A DNA stretch of 64,000 nt, from assembly GCA_029248745.1 (NCBI GenBank), contig JAQWIT010000003.1:1-64000 (forward strand). Reading direction: 5' to 3'. Positions 29,555 to 38,167 of this stretch are shown one piece after another; position 1 is the first letter of the stretch, and every line of letters begins with the position of its first letter. Position numbers and translations under genes: made by a program. A model generated the notes under the pieces. The model saw only the letters and a list, made by a program, of their open reading frames with translations. It did no database searches and was not told the origin of the DNA. Source of the DNA: Gammaproteobacteria bacterium. Lineage in GTDB: Bacteria > Pseudomonadota > Gammaproteobacteria > Nitrosococcales > Methylophagaceae.

Positions 29555-29917
29555 TTAGACGTGTGCAATTTCACCTTTCATTGAATATAAAATGACAAGT
29601 ACTTCGTCTCTTTCTTGTTTACCGACATTGTTTTTATCTAGTGCTTTTAGAACATCATCAGTAACAGCATTGAATTCTTGATCACTGATATTCATACCGG
29701 AATGAGCCGTTAACATATCATCACCTGAATATGCTTGAGGTCCACCGGTACCAGCACAGAAAAATTCCCAGACCACTTGCTGTACATGCTCTCCGTCACT
29801 TTTTGCATAACGGTTCTGAATCAGTGGATTACTAATGTGGTTAGCCCAGATATCAGCTACGATTTCCCGAATCTTGTCGCCGCCACCAAGACGATCATAT
29901 AAACTTGCTTCGCTCAT
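29555..29917 (-). CDS. Group 1 truncated haemoglobin
   Basis: A 120-residue protein with the group I truncated haemoglobin pattern: SLYDRLGGGDKI at the N terminus, a central NRY/FFCAGTGGPQAYSGDDM region and AHSGMNISDQEF carrying the probable proximal histidine. Such proteins bind O2 or NO and often detoxify NO. The ATG at 29917 has an AGGGAG site eight bases upstream; a longer frame to 29944 is unlikely. An nsrR-like gene lies 4 kb away, which fits an NO response, though no NsrR site was recognised here. Confidence 0.9.
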   Translation of the reverse strand: MSEASLYDRLGGGDKIREIVADIWANHISNPLIQNRYAKSDGEHVQQVVWEFFCAGTGGPQAYSGDDMLTAHSGMNISDQEFNAVTDDVLKALDKNNVGKQERDEVLVILYSMKGEIAHV

Positions 29918-29986
29918 TAAAAATCTCCCTAAAGTTATAGCCAATTATGTTTTGAAGCCGATAAGATACTGTCGGACAACAAGTAA

Positions 29987-30004
29987 TCAATATAGTCAAT
30001 ATAG
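29987..30004. repeat. Two tandem copies of TCAATATAG
   Basis: The 9-mer TCAATATAG is repeated exactly at 29987-29995 and 29996-30004, running directly into a palindrome. It lies upstream of both the haemoglobin (-) and the small membrane protein (+). Confidence 0.5.
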
Positions 30005-30015
30005 ACCAGCTGGTC
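30004..30015. promoter_or_regulatory. 12-bp palindrome, TetR-type operator candidate
   Basis: GACCAGCTGGTC is a perfect palindrome, in the context TAGACCAGCTGGTCAA. The TAGACC...GGTC pattern resembles operators of TetR-family repressors such as NemR. No TetR gene is in the window. It lies 87 bases upstream of the divergent haemoglobin start and 93 bases before the next + gene. Confidence 0.4.
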
Positions 30016-30107
30016 AATAACGATATGATTACACTGTACTTGCTAAATAGTTGCCAAGCGGTAACATGATAAGAATAGTGACTTATGTATCAACAAATAG
30101 AACAATT

Positions 30108-30446
30108 ATGGCCAGTAAAATTCTTGTCGGTTTCTCAGCAGTAGTCGTAATCATTGTATTGTTTATGGCTGGCTTTGGCGGAAATTACATCGCCAACCCA
30201 AAATTTACGATTGTGAATGAATCTACTTCACCGGTTGTGTTGACTGTGGGCTGGGATGGGAAAGGCCAACCGTTTGGCAATATTCCGCCGGGGAAAAGGA
30301 TAAAATTCAGTGTCAATGCCAAAGCAGAAATGACACTATTAGCAAAGTTTCCTAACGGTAATACCGTGGTCAGCCCATCGATGTATTTGTCGTCTGGTAC
30401 GATTACGAAGGCTAAGATATTTGAGACCCATATTGAATTTGAGTAA
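30108..30446 (+). CDS. Hypothetical protein with N-terminal membrane anchor
   Basis: Not a family I recognise. The 112-residue product begins with a hydrophobic segment (about residues 5-24), followed by a beta-rich, probably periplasmic, domain (FTIVNESTSPVVLTVGW ... IPPGKRIKFSVNA). The frame is intact. I chose the ATG at 30108 because the hydrophobic anchor follows directly; ATG 30066 or TTG 30051 would add 14-19 residues. Ribosome site is weak for all. Confidence 0.6.
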   Translation: MASKILVGFSAVVVIIVLFMAGFGGNYIANPKFTIVNESTSPVVLTVGWDGKGQPFGNIPPGKRIKFSVNAKAEMTLLAKFPNGNTVVSPSMYLSSGTITKAKIFETHIEFE

Positions 30447-30545
30447 ACATTTTTTGTGTAGTACAAGACAGGTATTATTAATATCCTGACAGGTCATCGA
30501 ATGATTCCGATATTAATAAGATGACACTGTGTAGAGGAGTTTGTC

Positions 30546-31512
30546 GTGAAACGGTTCAAAAATATACTCTGCGTAGTGGAGCATGGAAATGACAGTACTG
30601 CTGTAGTGGAACAGGCTACTCGCCTCTCGGAAAATAATCAGGCTAGGTTAACAATAATGTCAGTGCTTCCAGCACTAGCTAGCCATAATGGTCTGCTAGA
30701 AGATTATGCTATGGTGAATGAGCAAGAAGCCCTGTCTCTGAAAGCACAACAGCAAACACTAGAAAAGTTAATGGAGAGCTACCGTCAACTGGTTAAAATT
30801 GATGTTGAAGTGTCGACAGGAAGGACTTCTATAGAAGTTATTCGGTGATGATCATGATCTTGTTATCAAATGCCCAGATGTAACAAATGGCTCCAGCCAC
30901 GCTTTTTCTGGAGAAGATAAACAGCTATTGCGTATGTTTCCATGTCCTGTCTGGATGACTAGATTACAAAAAGGAGAAACTTACCACCGTATTTTAGCAG
31001 CAGTCGATGTGGATGATAACCATGCACCAGCGGTATTAAAAGTACGCCAAGCGTTGAATGAATCGGTCATGATATTAGCTGGTTCGTTGGTAGTTTCTGA
31101 ATTTTCTGAACTGAGTATAGTGAATGCTTAGGAAACAACGGCCGAAAGTGTGATTCGTTTTGCACCTTTTATTCAACTTCCTCAAAGTGAAGTGGATACA
31201 TATGTGGAGAAAGCGCGCCAACATCATGCTGATCTGTTAAATGCACAGCTTGAGCAACTCAATACTGAGTTGGGACAAGAAGCCATGAATTACATTAAGC
31301 CAGAGCTACACGGTCCAAAATGGCCTGCTAGGGAGAATGTTTCGGAATTAGCTAAGGAACTGCAAGCGGATTGTATTGTGATGGGTACAATAGGTAGAGT
31401 GGGTGTTCCAGGGTTGATTATTGGTAATACAACGGAGAGTTTTCTGGATCAACTGACTTGTTCGATACTGGCGATTAATCCCAAAGGGTTCGCCACGCCA
31501 GTGACATTATAA
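30546..31512 (+). pseudogene. Tandem universal stress protein (UspE-like), disrupted
   Basis: The locus encodes two Usp domains. Domain 1 begins FKNILCVVEHGND, domain 2 begins HRILAAVDVDD and ends with the nucleotide-binding type motif GTIGRVGVPGLIIGNTTE. The first frame (GTG start, GAGGAG site) ends at a TGA near 30847 and coding continues one frame over as DDHDLVIKCPD, so an indel lies near 30840. A second lesion, TAG at 31129-31131, stands where a tryptophan (TGG) would suit the family. Confidence 0.85.
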
Positions 31513-31522
31513 TAATAGACAA

Positions 31523-31930
31523 CTATTTATCCCATGCTTCGCGGGGTTTTGTTCTGTCTATTTCTATCTGAAGTGATTGTCCAGACTTGAGGATTTCAAC
31601 CATAGAAATCAGCAGCGAAAAGACAATCGCACCAAGACTCAAAATAAAGCAAATTTCCCCTAATTTTTGCTGTTGCCAAAACAGTGAGAGCATGGCGAAA
31701 ACACAAAACAAAAAGGAAAGTACCCCAAAGGCCTGCATGTATTTGATCAGATTGACACGTAAGTGCAAGTTTTCAATTTGCTCGATTTTATTCTTCTGGT
31801 CTTGTTTTTTGAGATCCTTATTTAATGTTCGAATGACATTGGCTAATGCTAAATAACGATTGGTATAAGCAAGGAACAGTAGAGAGATACCAGGAAACAT
31901 GATGGCCGGATCAGTAATATTTAAAGTCAT
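31523..31930 (-). CDS. DUF2721 family membrane protein
   Basis: A 135-residue protein with the DUF2721 pattern: a first hydrophobic helix with PGISLLFLAYTNRYLALANVIR, a charged coiled-coil loop (KKQDQKNKIEQIENLH), and two further membrane helices at about 67-88 and 93-112. Function of the family is unknown. The frame is intact between two damaged loci. Its 3' end faces the Usp pseudogene at a distance of 10 bp. Confidence 0.75.
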   Translation of the reverse strand: MTLNITDPAIMFPGISLLFLAYTNRYLALANVIRTLNKDLKKQDQKNKIEQIENLHLRVNLIKYMQAFGVLSFLFCVFAMLSLFWQQQKLGEICFILSLGAIVFSLLISMVEILKSGQSLQIEIDRTKPREAWDK

Positions 31931-32093
31931 TTGGTTTACCGAAAGAAATATTGAATGTGGACAGTTTAACGAATATCAAAGCCAAAGCGACTGTCTGCTA
32001 TTAAATAAAAATATCAAATAAAGTGATGGCATTACTTCTTATAAAGTTTAACGTATATTGACGAATGTTTATTGACCAAATTCCAGCCAAAGT

Positions 32094-33230
32094 ATGACAC
32101 GTGTTTTTGAAGTTTTCTATCAATTTTTAATTCTCGGCTGTATCAGCTTTGGCGGCCCTGCAGCACACATAGGCTATTTTCAGACCACATTCGTTCAAAA
32201 ACTGAGTTGGTTAGATCAACAAGCTTACGTGAAGTTAGTTGCACTGAGCCAGTTTTTACCTGGTCCAGGATCCAGCCAAGTCGGGTTTGCTATAGGCTTA
32301 AGACGAGCAGGTTTGGCAGGTGGACTTGCGGCTTTTATAGGATTCACACTGCCGTCATTTTTTTTACTCTATTTACTTGCGATATTCGCGTTGGATAGCC
32401 GTGATAGCATCATGATAAATGGTGTGATACAGGGTTTGAAACAGCTTGCGGTCATTGTGGTTGCTGATGCAAGTCTGAGCATGTTTAAGTCCTTTTGTAA
32501 GGACAAACTGTCTATTACTTTGATGGTAATATCAACACTTTGTTTCCTTGTTTTTCCTAGTTTATGGATCCAAATGGCCGTGTTAGCCTTGGCTGCACTC
32601 GCAGGGATATTATTGTCTAGATCATCAGATAAATCGCAGTCGACATTGACGATGTTAGGAATAAAACGATTTCCATTAATTGCTTTCAGTGTTTTATTTG
32701 TGGGACTGCCTTTTATCAATGCAGAACTGTTCGCTAGTTTTTATCAAGCGGGTAGCTTGGTGTTTGGCGGCGGTCATGTGGTGTTGCCGTTATTACAACA
32801 GACTGTAGGTGAACAGATTAGTAATGACCAGTTTCTGACGGGCTATGCGGCAGCACAAGCTGTGCCGGGACCGATGTTCACATTGGCGACATACTTAGGG
32901 GCAACATTATTGCCAGCAGAGCCTTTAACAGGGGCATTGCTTGCGACCTTTGGTATTTTTCTACCAGGGTTCTTATTAATCTATGGTTTGCAAAATACTT
33001 GGGAGACACTCACACAAAATCCGAAAGTAGCTGGTGGTGCAGCAGCCATTAATGCAGCGGTGGTGGGGCTGTTGGTTTCAGCTTTATATAACCCCGTGTT
33101 TGTTAGTGCTGTGACTCAACCCTTGGATTTGATAATAGTTGTGTTCGGTTTTTTAGCGTTGAGAATAAAGAAATTACCGATGACTGCCTTGGTAGTCGTC
33201 ATGTCTGCTATCGGGGTTCTTTTATACTAG
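32094..33230 (+). CDS. Chromate transporter family protein (ChrA, two CHR domains)
   Basis: A 378-residue polytopic protein built from two homologous CHR halves. The N-terminal FGGPAAHIGYFQ and LPGPGSSQVGFAIG are matched by FGGGHVVLPLL and VPGPMFTLATYLG in the second half, as in long ChrA proteins. These are proposed proton-linked chromate exporters; the true substrate here is unproven. The frame is intact. Confidence 0.85.
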   Translation: MTRVFEVFYQFLILGCISFGGPAAHIGYFQTTFVQKLSWLDQQAYVKLVALSQFLPGPGSSQVGFAIGLRRAGLAGGLAAFIGFTLPSFFLLYLLAIFALDSRDSIMINGVIQGLKQLAVIVVADASLSMFKSFCKDKLSITLMVISTLCFLVFPSLWIQMAVLALAALAGILLSRSSDKSQSTLTMLGIKRFPLIAFSVLFVGLPFINAELFASFYQAGSLVFGGGHVVLPLLQQTVGEQISNDQFLTGYAAAQAVPGPMFTLATYLGATLLPAEPLTGALLATFGIFLPGFLLIYGLQNTWETLTQNPKVAGGAAAINAAVVGLLVSALYNPVFVSAVTQPLDLIIVVFGFLALRIKKLPMTALVVVMSAIGVLLY

Positions 33231-33232
33231 AA

Positions 33233-33484
33233 TTATTTAGCGTTAGATTCACGAATACTTTTAGCCCCCATACCCAAGATAAAAAAGCTGATAAAAGCAG
33301 AAACAACGGAAATAAGTAGGGCGAGATGCGGTTTTTGGCAACGGATGTGATCATGAAACAACGAAAACTCGCCTTGACAAAATTCCTGTGCGATATGAGC
33401 CGCAGAGAAATACCAAGCAAGTCCCCATAAAGCAGCTGGGAAGAGGATCATCGACAGGATGACCAATGTGAAACCTTTTTTCAT
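33233..33484 (-). CDS. Hypothetical small membrane protein
   Basis: An 83-residue protein with two hydrophobic segments (about 5-25 and 54-74) joined by a loop with two cysteines and several histidines (EFCQGEF, HDHIRCQKPH). An AGGA site lies eight bases before the ATG. No family recognised. It converges with the chrA-like gene with a 2-bp gap. Confidence 0.5.
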   Translation of the reverse strand: MKKGFTLVILSMILFPAALWGLAWYFSAAHIAQEFCQGEFSLFHDHIRCQKPHLALLISVVSAFISFFILGMGAKSIRESNAK

Positions 33485-33707
33485 ATTTAATCCTAAAATT
33501 TTTGACTAGTTTAGATCGTCTTATTATTTAATCAAGGTTTAGAAGAAAAATGAGGTGGATAGTTCATAGCAATGTAAAAAAAATATGAGGAATTGGAGTT
33601 TTTTATGGCGGGTAATGCCATACGATGGACAGTTACTATTTCATCTCCTCGGTGTTACATAGGTGCTGTCATTAGAAGTAAAGCGTAAATTTTTTTCTAT
33701 GACTTGA

Positions 33708-33736
33708 AAAGTCTCGTTAACTGGGGCTTTTTTATA
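33708..33736 (+). terminator. Terminator-like hairpin before a chemoreceptor remnant
   Basis: AAGTCTC pairs with GGGGCTT (with G-T pairs) across an 8-base loop and runs into TTTTTT. No intact + strand gene lies just upstream of it within 470 bp, so it may be left over from a deleted gene or leader. Confidence 0.45.
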
Positions 33737-33824
33737 TGCGAAAATGAATATCCATTACCCTCAATAGTCTTTCAAGTTAGTATCGTACTTACTGAACCAA
33801 TTCAAATAATTAATATCGTTCGTA

Positions 33825-33952
33825 TTAATGAAATGGCAGTTCAAACAGCTGAAGGGGTGAATCAAACGCCCGAGGCTAGTAATGACTTAACACGGTTATC
33901 GACAGATTTGAGAACGCTAGTACAGCGGTTTCAAGTTTTAAAAATAAAGTGA
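33825..33952 (+). pseudogene. C-terminal remnant of a methyl-accepting chemotaxis protein
   Basis: About 42 codons (NEMAVQTAEGVNQTPEASNDLTRLSTDLRTLVQRFQV) look like the extreme C-terminal end of a chemoreceptor signalling domain, where the EGxNQTxEASNDL pattern is common. The sensor, membrane segments and hairpin tip are all missing; upstream DNA to 33484 does not encode them. Most of the gene has been deleted or eroded. Confidence 0.55.
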
Positions 33953-33979
33953 AAACTGTTTGGAAACAGGCACGGCCAA

Positions 33980-34387
33980 TCATTTTGGTCGTGCTTTTTG
34001 GATCAAATCAGCGACAGTATATTGACCAATATGTTCCATATATTGTTTTTGCCCGGTAAACAAAATACTTTTCAGTGTACAACCAGGGTTCAGTCGACAC
34101 GGTTGGCTGGTACAGTCGACAGGCTTTAATGTTGCTTCCATTAATTCAACAATATCACGTAGATTAATGTCTTTAGTGGGCTTGCCCAGTTTAATACCAC
34201 CTTGTTTACCTCTGATAGAAAGCACAAAACTGGCATTAGCTAATTTTTGTACAATTTTCATCATATGGCTGCGTGAAATATCAAAGAATTCGGATATTTC
34301 CTTAATAGTAGCCAGTTCTTCATCATCTTTCATCGCTAAGAAGATCAGGACTCGAAAGGCATAATCTGTGTGTTTGGTTAATTGCAT
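33980..34387 (-). CDS. nsrR: Rrf2-family iron-sulfur regulator, NsrR-like
   Basis: A 135-residue Rrf2 winged-helix regulator. The N terminus MQLTKHTDYAFRVLIFLA and recognition region ISRSHMMKIVQKLA are family-typical. Three cysteines in DCTSQPCRLNPGC match the cluster ligands of NsrR, the NO-sensing repressor, more than IscR. A possible half-site (ATGTATTTAAGAT) lies about 17 bases upstream of the gene, which may indicate autoregulation. The truncated haemoglobin at 29.6 kb is a plausible target. Confidence 0.75.
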   Translation of the reverse strand: MQLTKHTDYAFRVLIFLAMKDDEELATIKEISEFFDISRSHMMKIVQKLANASFVLSIRGKQGGIKLGKPTKDINLRDIVELMEATLKPVDCTSQPCRLNPGCTLKSILFTGQKQYMEHIGQYTVADLIQKARPK

Positions 34388-34705
34388 GGCAACCTACGTT
34401 ATTCATGTATTTAAGATCCCATTTTATCAGCTTTTATAGCAGATCAAGTCATCCCTATAGATATTAGTAGTCTATTTTTTTATTGAGTTTGTTTGTGCAA
34501 CTAGTGTCATTGAGGTGCTCTCTGATATGAGAGTAAAAGTCAGCTTAATTGAATTTGAAGTATTCATTTATTTAATTAACTAGTGGTGCTTTTTTTGAGC
34601 CAAGTGTTTTTATGGCCCACTTTTGAAAGCTCGTAATAAAGTAAAATAGAAATAGAATTTGTTGTCGATATTAGGCTTTTCCGGTAGTCTAAATGCACTA
34701 TTTTA
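34388..34705. other. Intergenic region, mostly featureless
   Basis: This AT-rich gap between divergent nsrR and the DUF2970 gene holds a small hairpin (CTCTC-TGATAT-GAGAG near 34519-34536) and a possible NsrR half-site next to nsrR. No open frame or RNA gene was recognised. Confidence 0.4.
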
Positions 34706-34723
34706 GTGAGTGAAAAAGAGAAA

Positions 34724-34960
34724 ATGACTGAACAAAAAGAAGTAAAAGAACAAAAAGATCCAACGATGTCGCAGATTGTATGGAGCGTACTTTGCTCCTT
34801 TTTTGGCGTGTCAAATAAAACAAATTATGACCGTGATCGAGTCTATCTTGAGAAAGCCGGGTTTAAGCCTTATCTCTATGCCGCAATTATTTTGACTATT
34901 TTGTTTATGCTTTCTGTTTGGACTGTTGTCAATATCGTTTTAAACAACTCTGGGCTTTAG
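34724..34960 (+). CDS. DUF2970 family small membrane protein
   Basis: A 78-residue protein with a charged N terminus, the pattern SVLCSFFGVSNKTNYDRD and a single C-terminal hydrophobic helix (about 51-72), as in DUF2970. Function unknown. The ATG at 34724 has a close AAGAG site; a GTG at 34706 would add six residues. A strong terminator follows 16 bases downstream. Confidence 0.75.
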   Translation: MTEQKEVKEQKDPTMSQIVWSVLCSFFGVSNKTNYDRDRVYLEKAGFKPYLYAAIILTILFMLSVWTVVNIVLNNSGL

Positions 34961-34975
34961 AACAAAAGATATTGT

Positions 34976-35004
34976 AAAAAAAGCCCCTTTTCAGGGGCTT
35001 TTTT
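34976..35004. terminator. Bidirectional terminator between DUF2970 gene and deaD
   Basis: AAAAAAGCCCC and GGGGCTTTTTT form a near-perfect inverted repeat around a short loop, with A-run and T-run on the two sides. It serves the convergent genes on both strands. Confidence 0.92.
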
Positions 35005-35008
35005 ATGG

Positions 35009-36826
35009 TTAACCCTTTTTAGCTTCACGGCGCTGACTTGGGCGTCTTGCCTTATCACGAGGGCGTGTACGAGGCTTACCAGAACGTTTCGCTTTACGAG
35101 GACGTTCGCTGTTATCACCTTCACGTGCTTGCGGAACATTAGAGCTCATCAAACTGATTTCTAATTGTTTATTGCATACCCAAACTTTACGAAGTTGTTG
35201 GAATAAATCTTTTGGCATCCCTTGCGGTAAGTCAATCGTACTGTAATTATCTTGTAAGCTAATACGACCAATATCCTTACTATCAATACCGGCTTCATTG
35301 GCAATCGCACCCACTAAGTTTTTAACTTCAGCACCATGTTCACGACCCACTTCAACACGGTAAGTTTGCATGCCCGCTTCTGCTTCACGGATGGCTGAAC
35401 CGAGCGTACGACGAGGAGATTTACCATCACGTCTTGCACTGCGAACACTACTACCTCGTTCCTCTCGGTCACGACGAGCTGGGCGTGCTTCAACATGTTT
35501 GACAGGTTTGAGTGGTCTACTTTTTTGAACTAAATAAGCTAAAGCAGCGGCGACTTCTATCGGGTCAGCTTCATGTTCTTGCTGATAATCATTAATCACA
35601 TTTTGGAAGAAGGCCAGATCCTGAGATTCAATCGTTTCACTAAGTTGCTGGTTAAATTGCATTACACGACGGTCAGCAATATCTTCCGAGCTCGGTAATT
35701 GCATTTTAGTAATGGTTTGTTTCGTTGCCTTTTCAATCGCAAACAACATGCGTTTCTCACGTGGAGAAATAAATAAGATGGCTTCGCCTTTGCGACCGGC
35801 ACGGCCAGTACGACCAATACGGTGTACATAGGATTCAGTGTCATAAGGGACATCGTAGTTCACAACATGGCTCATGCGGTCAATATCCAAACCTCGGGCT
35901 GCCACATCAGTGGCAATCAAAATATCGAGCTTGCTCTTTTTCATACGGTCGACAGTTTTCTCACGCAAAGCTTGGTTCATATCACCATTTAAGGGTGAGC
36001 TTGAGTAACCACGCGCTTCAAGTTTTTCTGCTAGTTCAACGGTGGCATTTTTAGTACGTACGAAGATGATCATGCCATCAAAATCTTCGACTTCTAAAAT
36101 ACGGGTCAAGGCATCTAATTTATGGGTACCCGTCACCTGCCAATAACGCTGATTGATAGTATCAACAGTCGATGTTTTAGATTTAATACGGATCTCGACC
36201 GGATCTTTAAGATAACGTGTAGCAACACGATGAATAGGTCCTGGCATCGTGGCAGAAAATAAGGCCACCTGACGTTTTTCAGGCGTTTCTTTTAGAATAG
36301 TTTCTACATCATCGATAAAACCCATACGTAACATTTCATCAGCTTCATCTAACACTAAGGATTGCAATTCACCTAATTTTAATGTGCCGCGACGAATATG
36401 ATCTAAAACACGACCCGGCGTACCAACAATCACTTGAGGGTGTCGTTGTAATTGACGTAGTTGAATGCCCATGCTTTGACCACCATAAATAGGCAACACA
36501 TGTAAACCTTTAAGGTAACGAGCATAAGTTTGAATGGCTTCAGAAACTTGAATCGCTAATTCACGCGTTGGCGCTAGCACCAACATTTGAGGTGACTTGG
36601 CTTTGACATTAATCAGGCTAAGGAGAGGTAAAGAAAAGGCGGCTGTTTTACCTGTACCCGTTTGTGCCTGACCTAATAAATCACGGCCTGTTAATAAGGG
36701 CGCAATACTTTGTGCCTGGATAGGGGAAGGGGTTTCATAACCGGCTTCGTGTACAGCTTTGAGGATCGGTGCTGCTAGCCCTAATTCTGAAAATAGGGGC
36801 ATCGATGGTGCTTGTTCTGTTGACAT
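35009..36826 (-). CDS. deaD: DEAD-box RNA helicase DeaD/CsdA
   Basis: A 605-residue ATP-dependent RNA helicase. Motifs in order: Q motif near residue 35, AQTGTGKT (motif I), PTRELA, TPGRVLDH, DEAD, SAT, and HRIGRTGRAGR (motif VI). A DbpA-type RNA-binding domain lies at about 480-555, then a basic Arg/Lys-rich tail. In E. coli it aids ribosome assembly in the cold. The upstream leader holds an 8-bp hairpin. Confidence 0.95.
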   Translation of the reverse strand: MSTEQAPSMPLFSELGLAAPILKAVHEAGYETPSPIQAQSIAPLLTGRDLLGQAQTGTGKTAAFSLPLLSLINVKAKSPQMLVLAPTRELAIQVSEAIQTYARYLKGLHVLPIYGGQSMGIQLRQLQRHPQVIVGTPGRVLDHIRRGTLKLGELQSLVLDEADEMLRMGFIDDVETILKETPEKRQVALFSATMPGPIHRVATRYLKDPVEIRIKSKTSTVDTINQRYWQVTGTHKLDALTRILEVEDFDGMIIFVRTKNATVELAEKLEARGYSSSPLNGDMNQALREKTVDRMKKSKLDILIATDVAARGLDIDRMSHVVNYDVPYDTESYVHRIGRTGRAGRKGEAILFISPREKRMLFAIEKATKQTITKMQLPSSEDIADRRVMQFNQQLSETIESQDLAFFQNVINDYQQEHEADPIEVAAALAYLVQKSRPLKPVKHVEARPARRDREERGSSVRSARRDGKSPRRTLGSAIREAEAGMQTYRVEVGREHGAEVKNLVGAIANEAGIDSKDIGRISLQDNYSTIDLPQGMPKDLFQQLRKVWVCNKQLEISLMSSNVPQAREGDNSERPRKAKRSGKPRTRPRDKARRPSQRREAKKG

Positions 36827-36845
36827 GGTTAAACCTGTGAAAGTC

Positions 36846-36867
36846 AGTTTTAAAAGAATAAAACTGT
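36846..36867 (-). promoter_or_regulatory. Hairpin in the deaD leader
   Basis: CAGTTTTA and TAAAACTG form a perfect 8-bp stem with a 6-base loop, 20 bases upstream of the deaD start. Such AT-rich leader hairpins could affect translation with temperature; this is only a suggestion. Confidence 0.3.
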
Positions 36868-37017
36868 TAGAGGGGGAAATTAATCGGCAGAGTATACGCG
36901 ATTATCACTATAAAATACAGTTAAATCAGACTGTTAAATATTCATAACACATGTTGATGTCCAAAACGACTTAATTCGGGCAGAATAAAGAGAATTGAAC
37001 TGCAGAGAGGAATGACC

Positions 37018-37849
37018 ATGGATAATTTCTCAGTTGATGCATAGACACCTAAAGAAATTGCGGCGAGGATTGAAAAGGTCGGAATCAGCAAAAGTACCAA
37101 TGATCCTATTCGGATACTTGCACTGGCTATTTTGGCCGGTGCCTTCATTGCATCAGGCGCAGTATTTTAGACAATGGCCACTTTTAATAGTGCGGGAATT
37201 CCTGCCGGCTTAATGCGTTTGCAAGGGGGACTCGTTTTTACCCTTGGCCATATTTTAGTGGTAGTTGCTGGTGCAGAGCTGTTCACCGGTAACAACTTAA
37301 TCGTCATAGCTTATGTCGATGGTTAAGTGAGTTTTTATCAGTTGATAAAAAATTGGTTACTTGTCTACATTGGCAATTTTATCGGTGCTTTAGGCGTTTT
37401 ATTACTTATTTACTTAAGTAATCATTGGTCGACAGAAGTTGGGGCGCTTGGGGCTAAAGCTATTCTTATTGCCAATTCGAAAGTGAATTTAACGTGGATG
37501 GAAGATTTCAGCAGATGGGTACAATGTAATATCTTAGTCTGCATGCTGTTTGGCTTTGTTTTGCGGGACGGAGTGTTACCAATAAAGTTATGGCAATTAT
37601 CTTTCCATTACAGCATTTGTAGCAATGGAGTTCGAACATTCTGTAGCCAATATGTATTTTATCCCTGCTGGAATAATGGCGATGCAACAAGCGGATTTAG
37701 TCACTTTGATAGGTGAGAGTCTTGATTTAACGAATATGACTTTATCTAGTTTTTTCGTCACAAATTTATTACCCGTGACATTAGGTAATATTTTAGGGGG
37801 GAGTGTTTTTGTCGCACTGTTTTATTGGTTTATTTATTTACAACATTAA
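37018..37849 (+). pseudogene. Formate/nitrite transporter (FocA/NirC family), disrupted
   Basis: The conceptual product is a full FNT channel: MDNFSVDA, TPKEIAARIEKVG, ILAGAFIASGAVF, LTLGH-type and [10 protein letters not shown] helices, IGNFIGALGVL, and FEHSVANMYFIPAG near the end. It is broken by TAG at 37042-37044, TAG at 37168-37170 and TAA at 37324-37326, all in frame, and by a frameshift near 37570 (after LRDG the family sequence VTNKVMAIIFPI continues in the next frame). A GAGAGGAA ribosome site still precedes the ATG. Confidence 0.9.
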
Positions 37850-37861
37850 AAGGGAAAAACG

Positions 37862-38059
37862 ATGGAACATACTTATAAACATATTGAATTAACGGGGAGT
37901 TCAACTGAGGGCTTTGATCAGTCTTTAGAACATGCTATTGCAAAAGCATAACAAACAGTCAAAAACCTACATTGGTTTCAAGTGATTGAAACGCGGGGTT
38001 ACATTGAAGAGGGTAGTGTTAAATATTGGCAAGTGCCGATTAAAGTTGATTTAGGATAG
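37862..38059 (+). pseudogene. Dodecin with internal stop
   Basis: A 65-codon frame closely matches dodecin, a flavin-binding dodecamer: YKHIELTGSSTEGFDQS, then KNLHWFQVIETRGYIEEG and YWQVPIKV. A TAA at 37949-37951 stands where the family has a serine (TCA to TAA is one change). No frameshift. It follows the FNT pseudogene by 12 bp with its own AGGG site, so both were probably one operon. Confidence 0.85.
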
Positions 38060-38167
38060 AGGATTAGCATTTAAGCTTCACATCTAGTCAAAAAAAAGGG
38101 TTTTCGAGCCATTCTCTATATTTGAGTGAGAAGAGCAAGCGTTTTCAGGTCTTCTATTCTGACACGG

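Noticed and set aside
33560-33690. Cyclic-di-GMP (GEMM) riboswitch before the chemoreceptor remnant
   Set aside because: Hairpin-like segments such as TATGGC...GCCATA occur, but the conserved GEMM core bases are not present.
36942-37148. 68-residue hydrophobic minus-strand frame near deaD
   Set aside because: It is antisense to the start of the FNT pseudogene; its hydrophobicity mirrors the membrane protein on the other strand.
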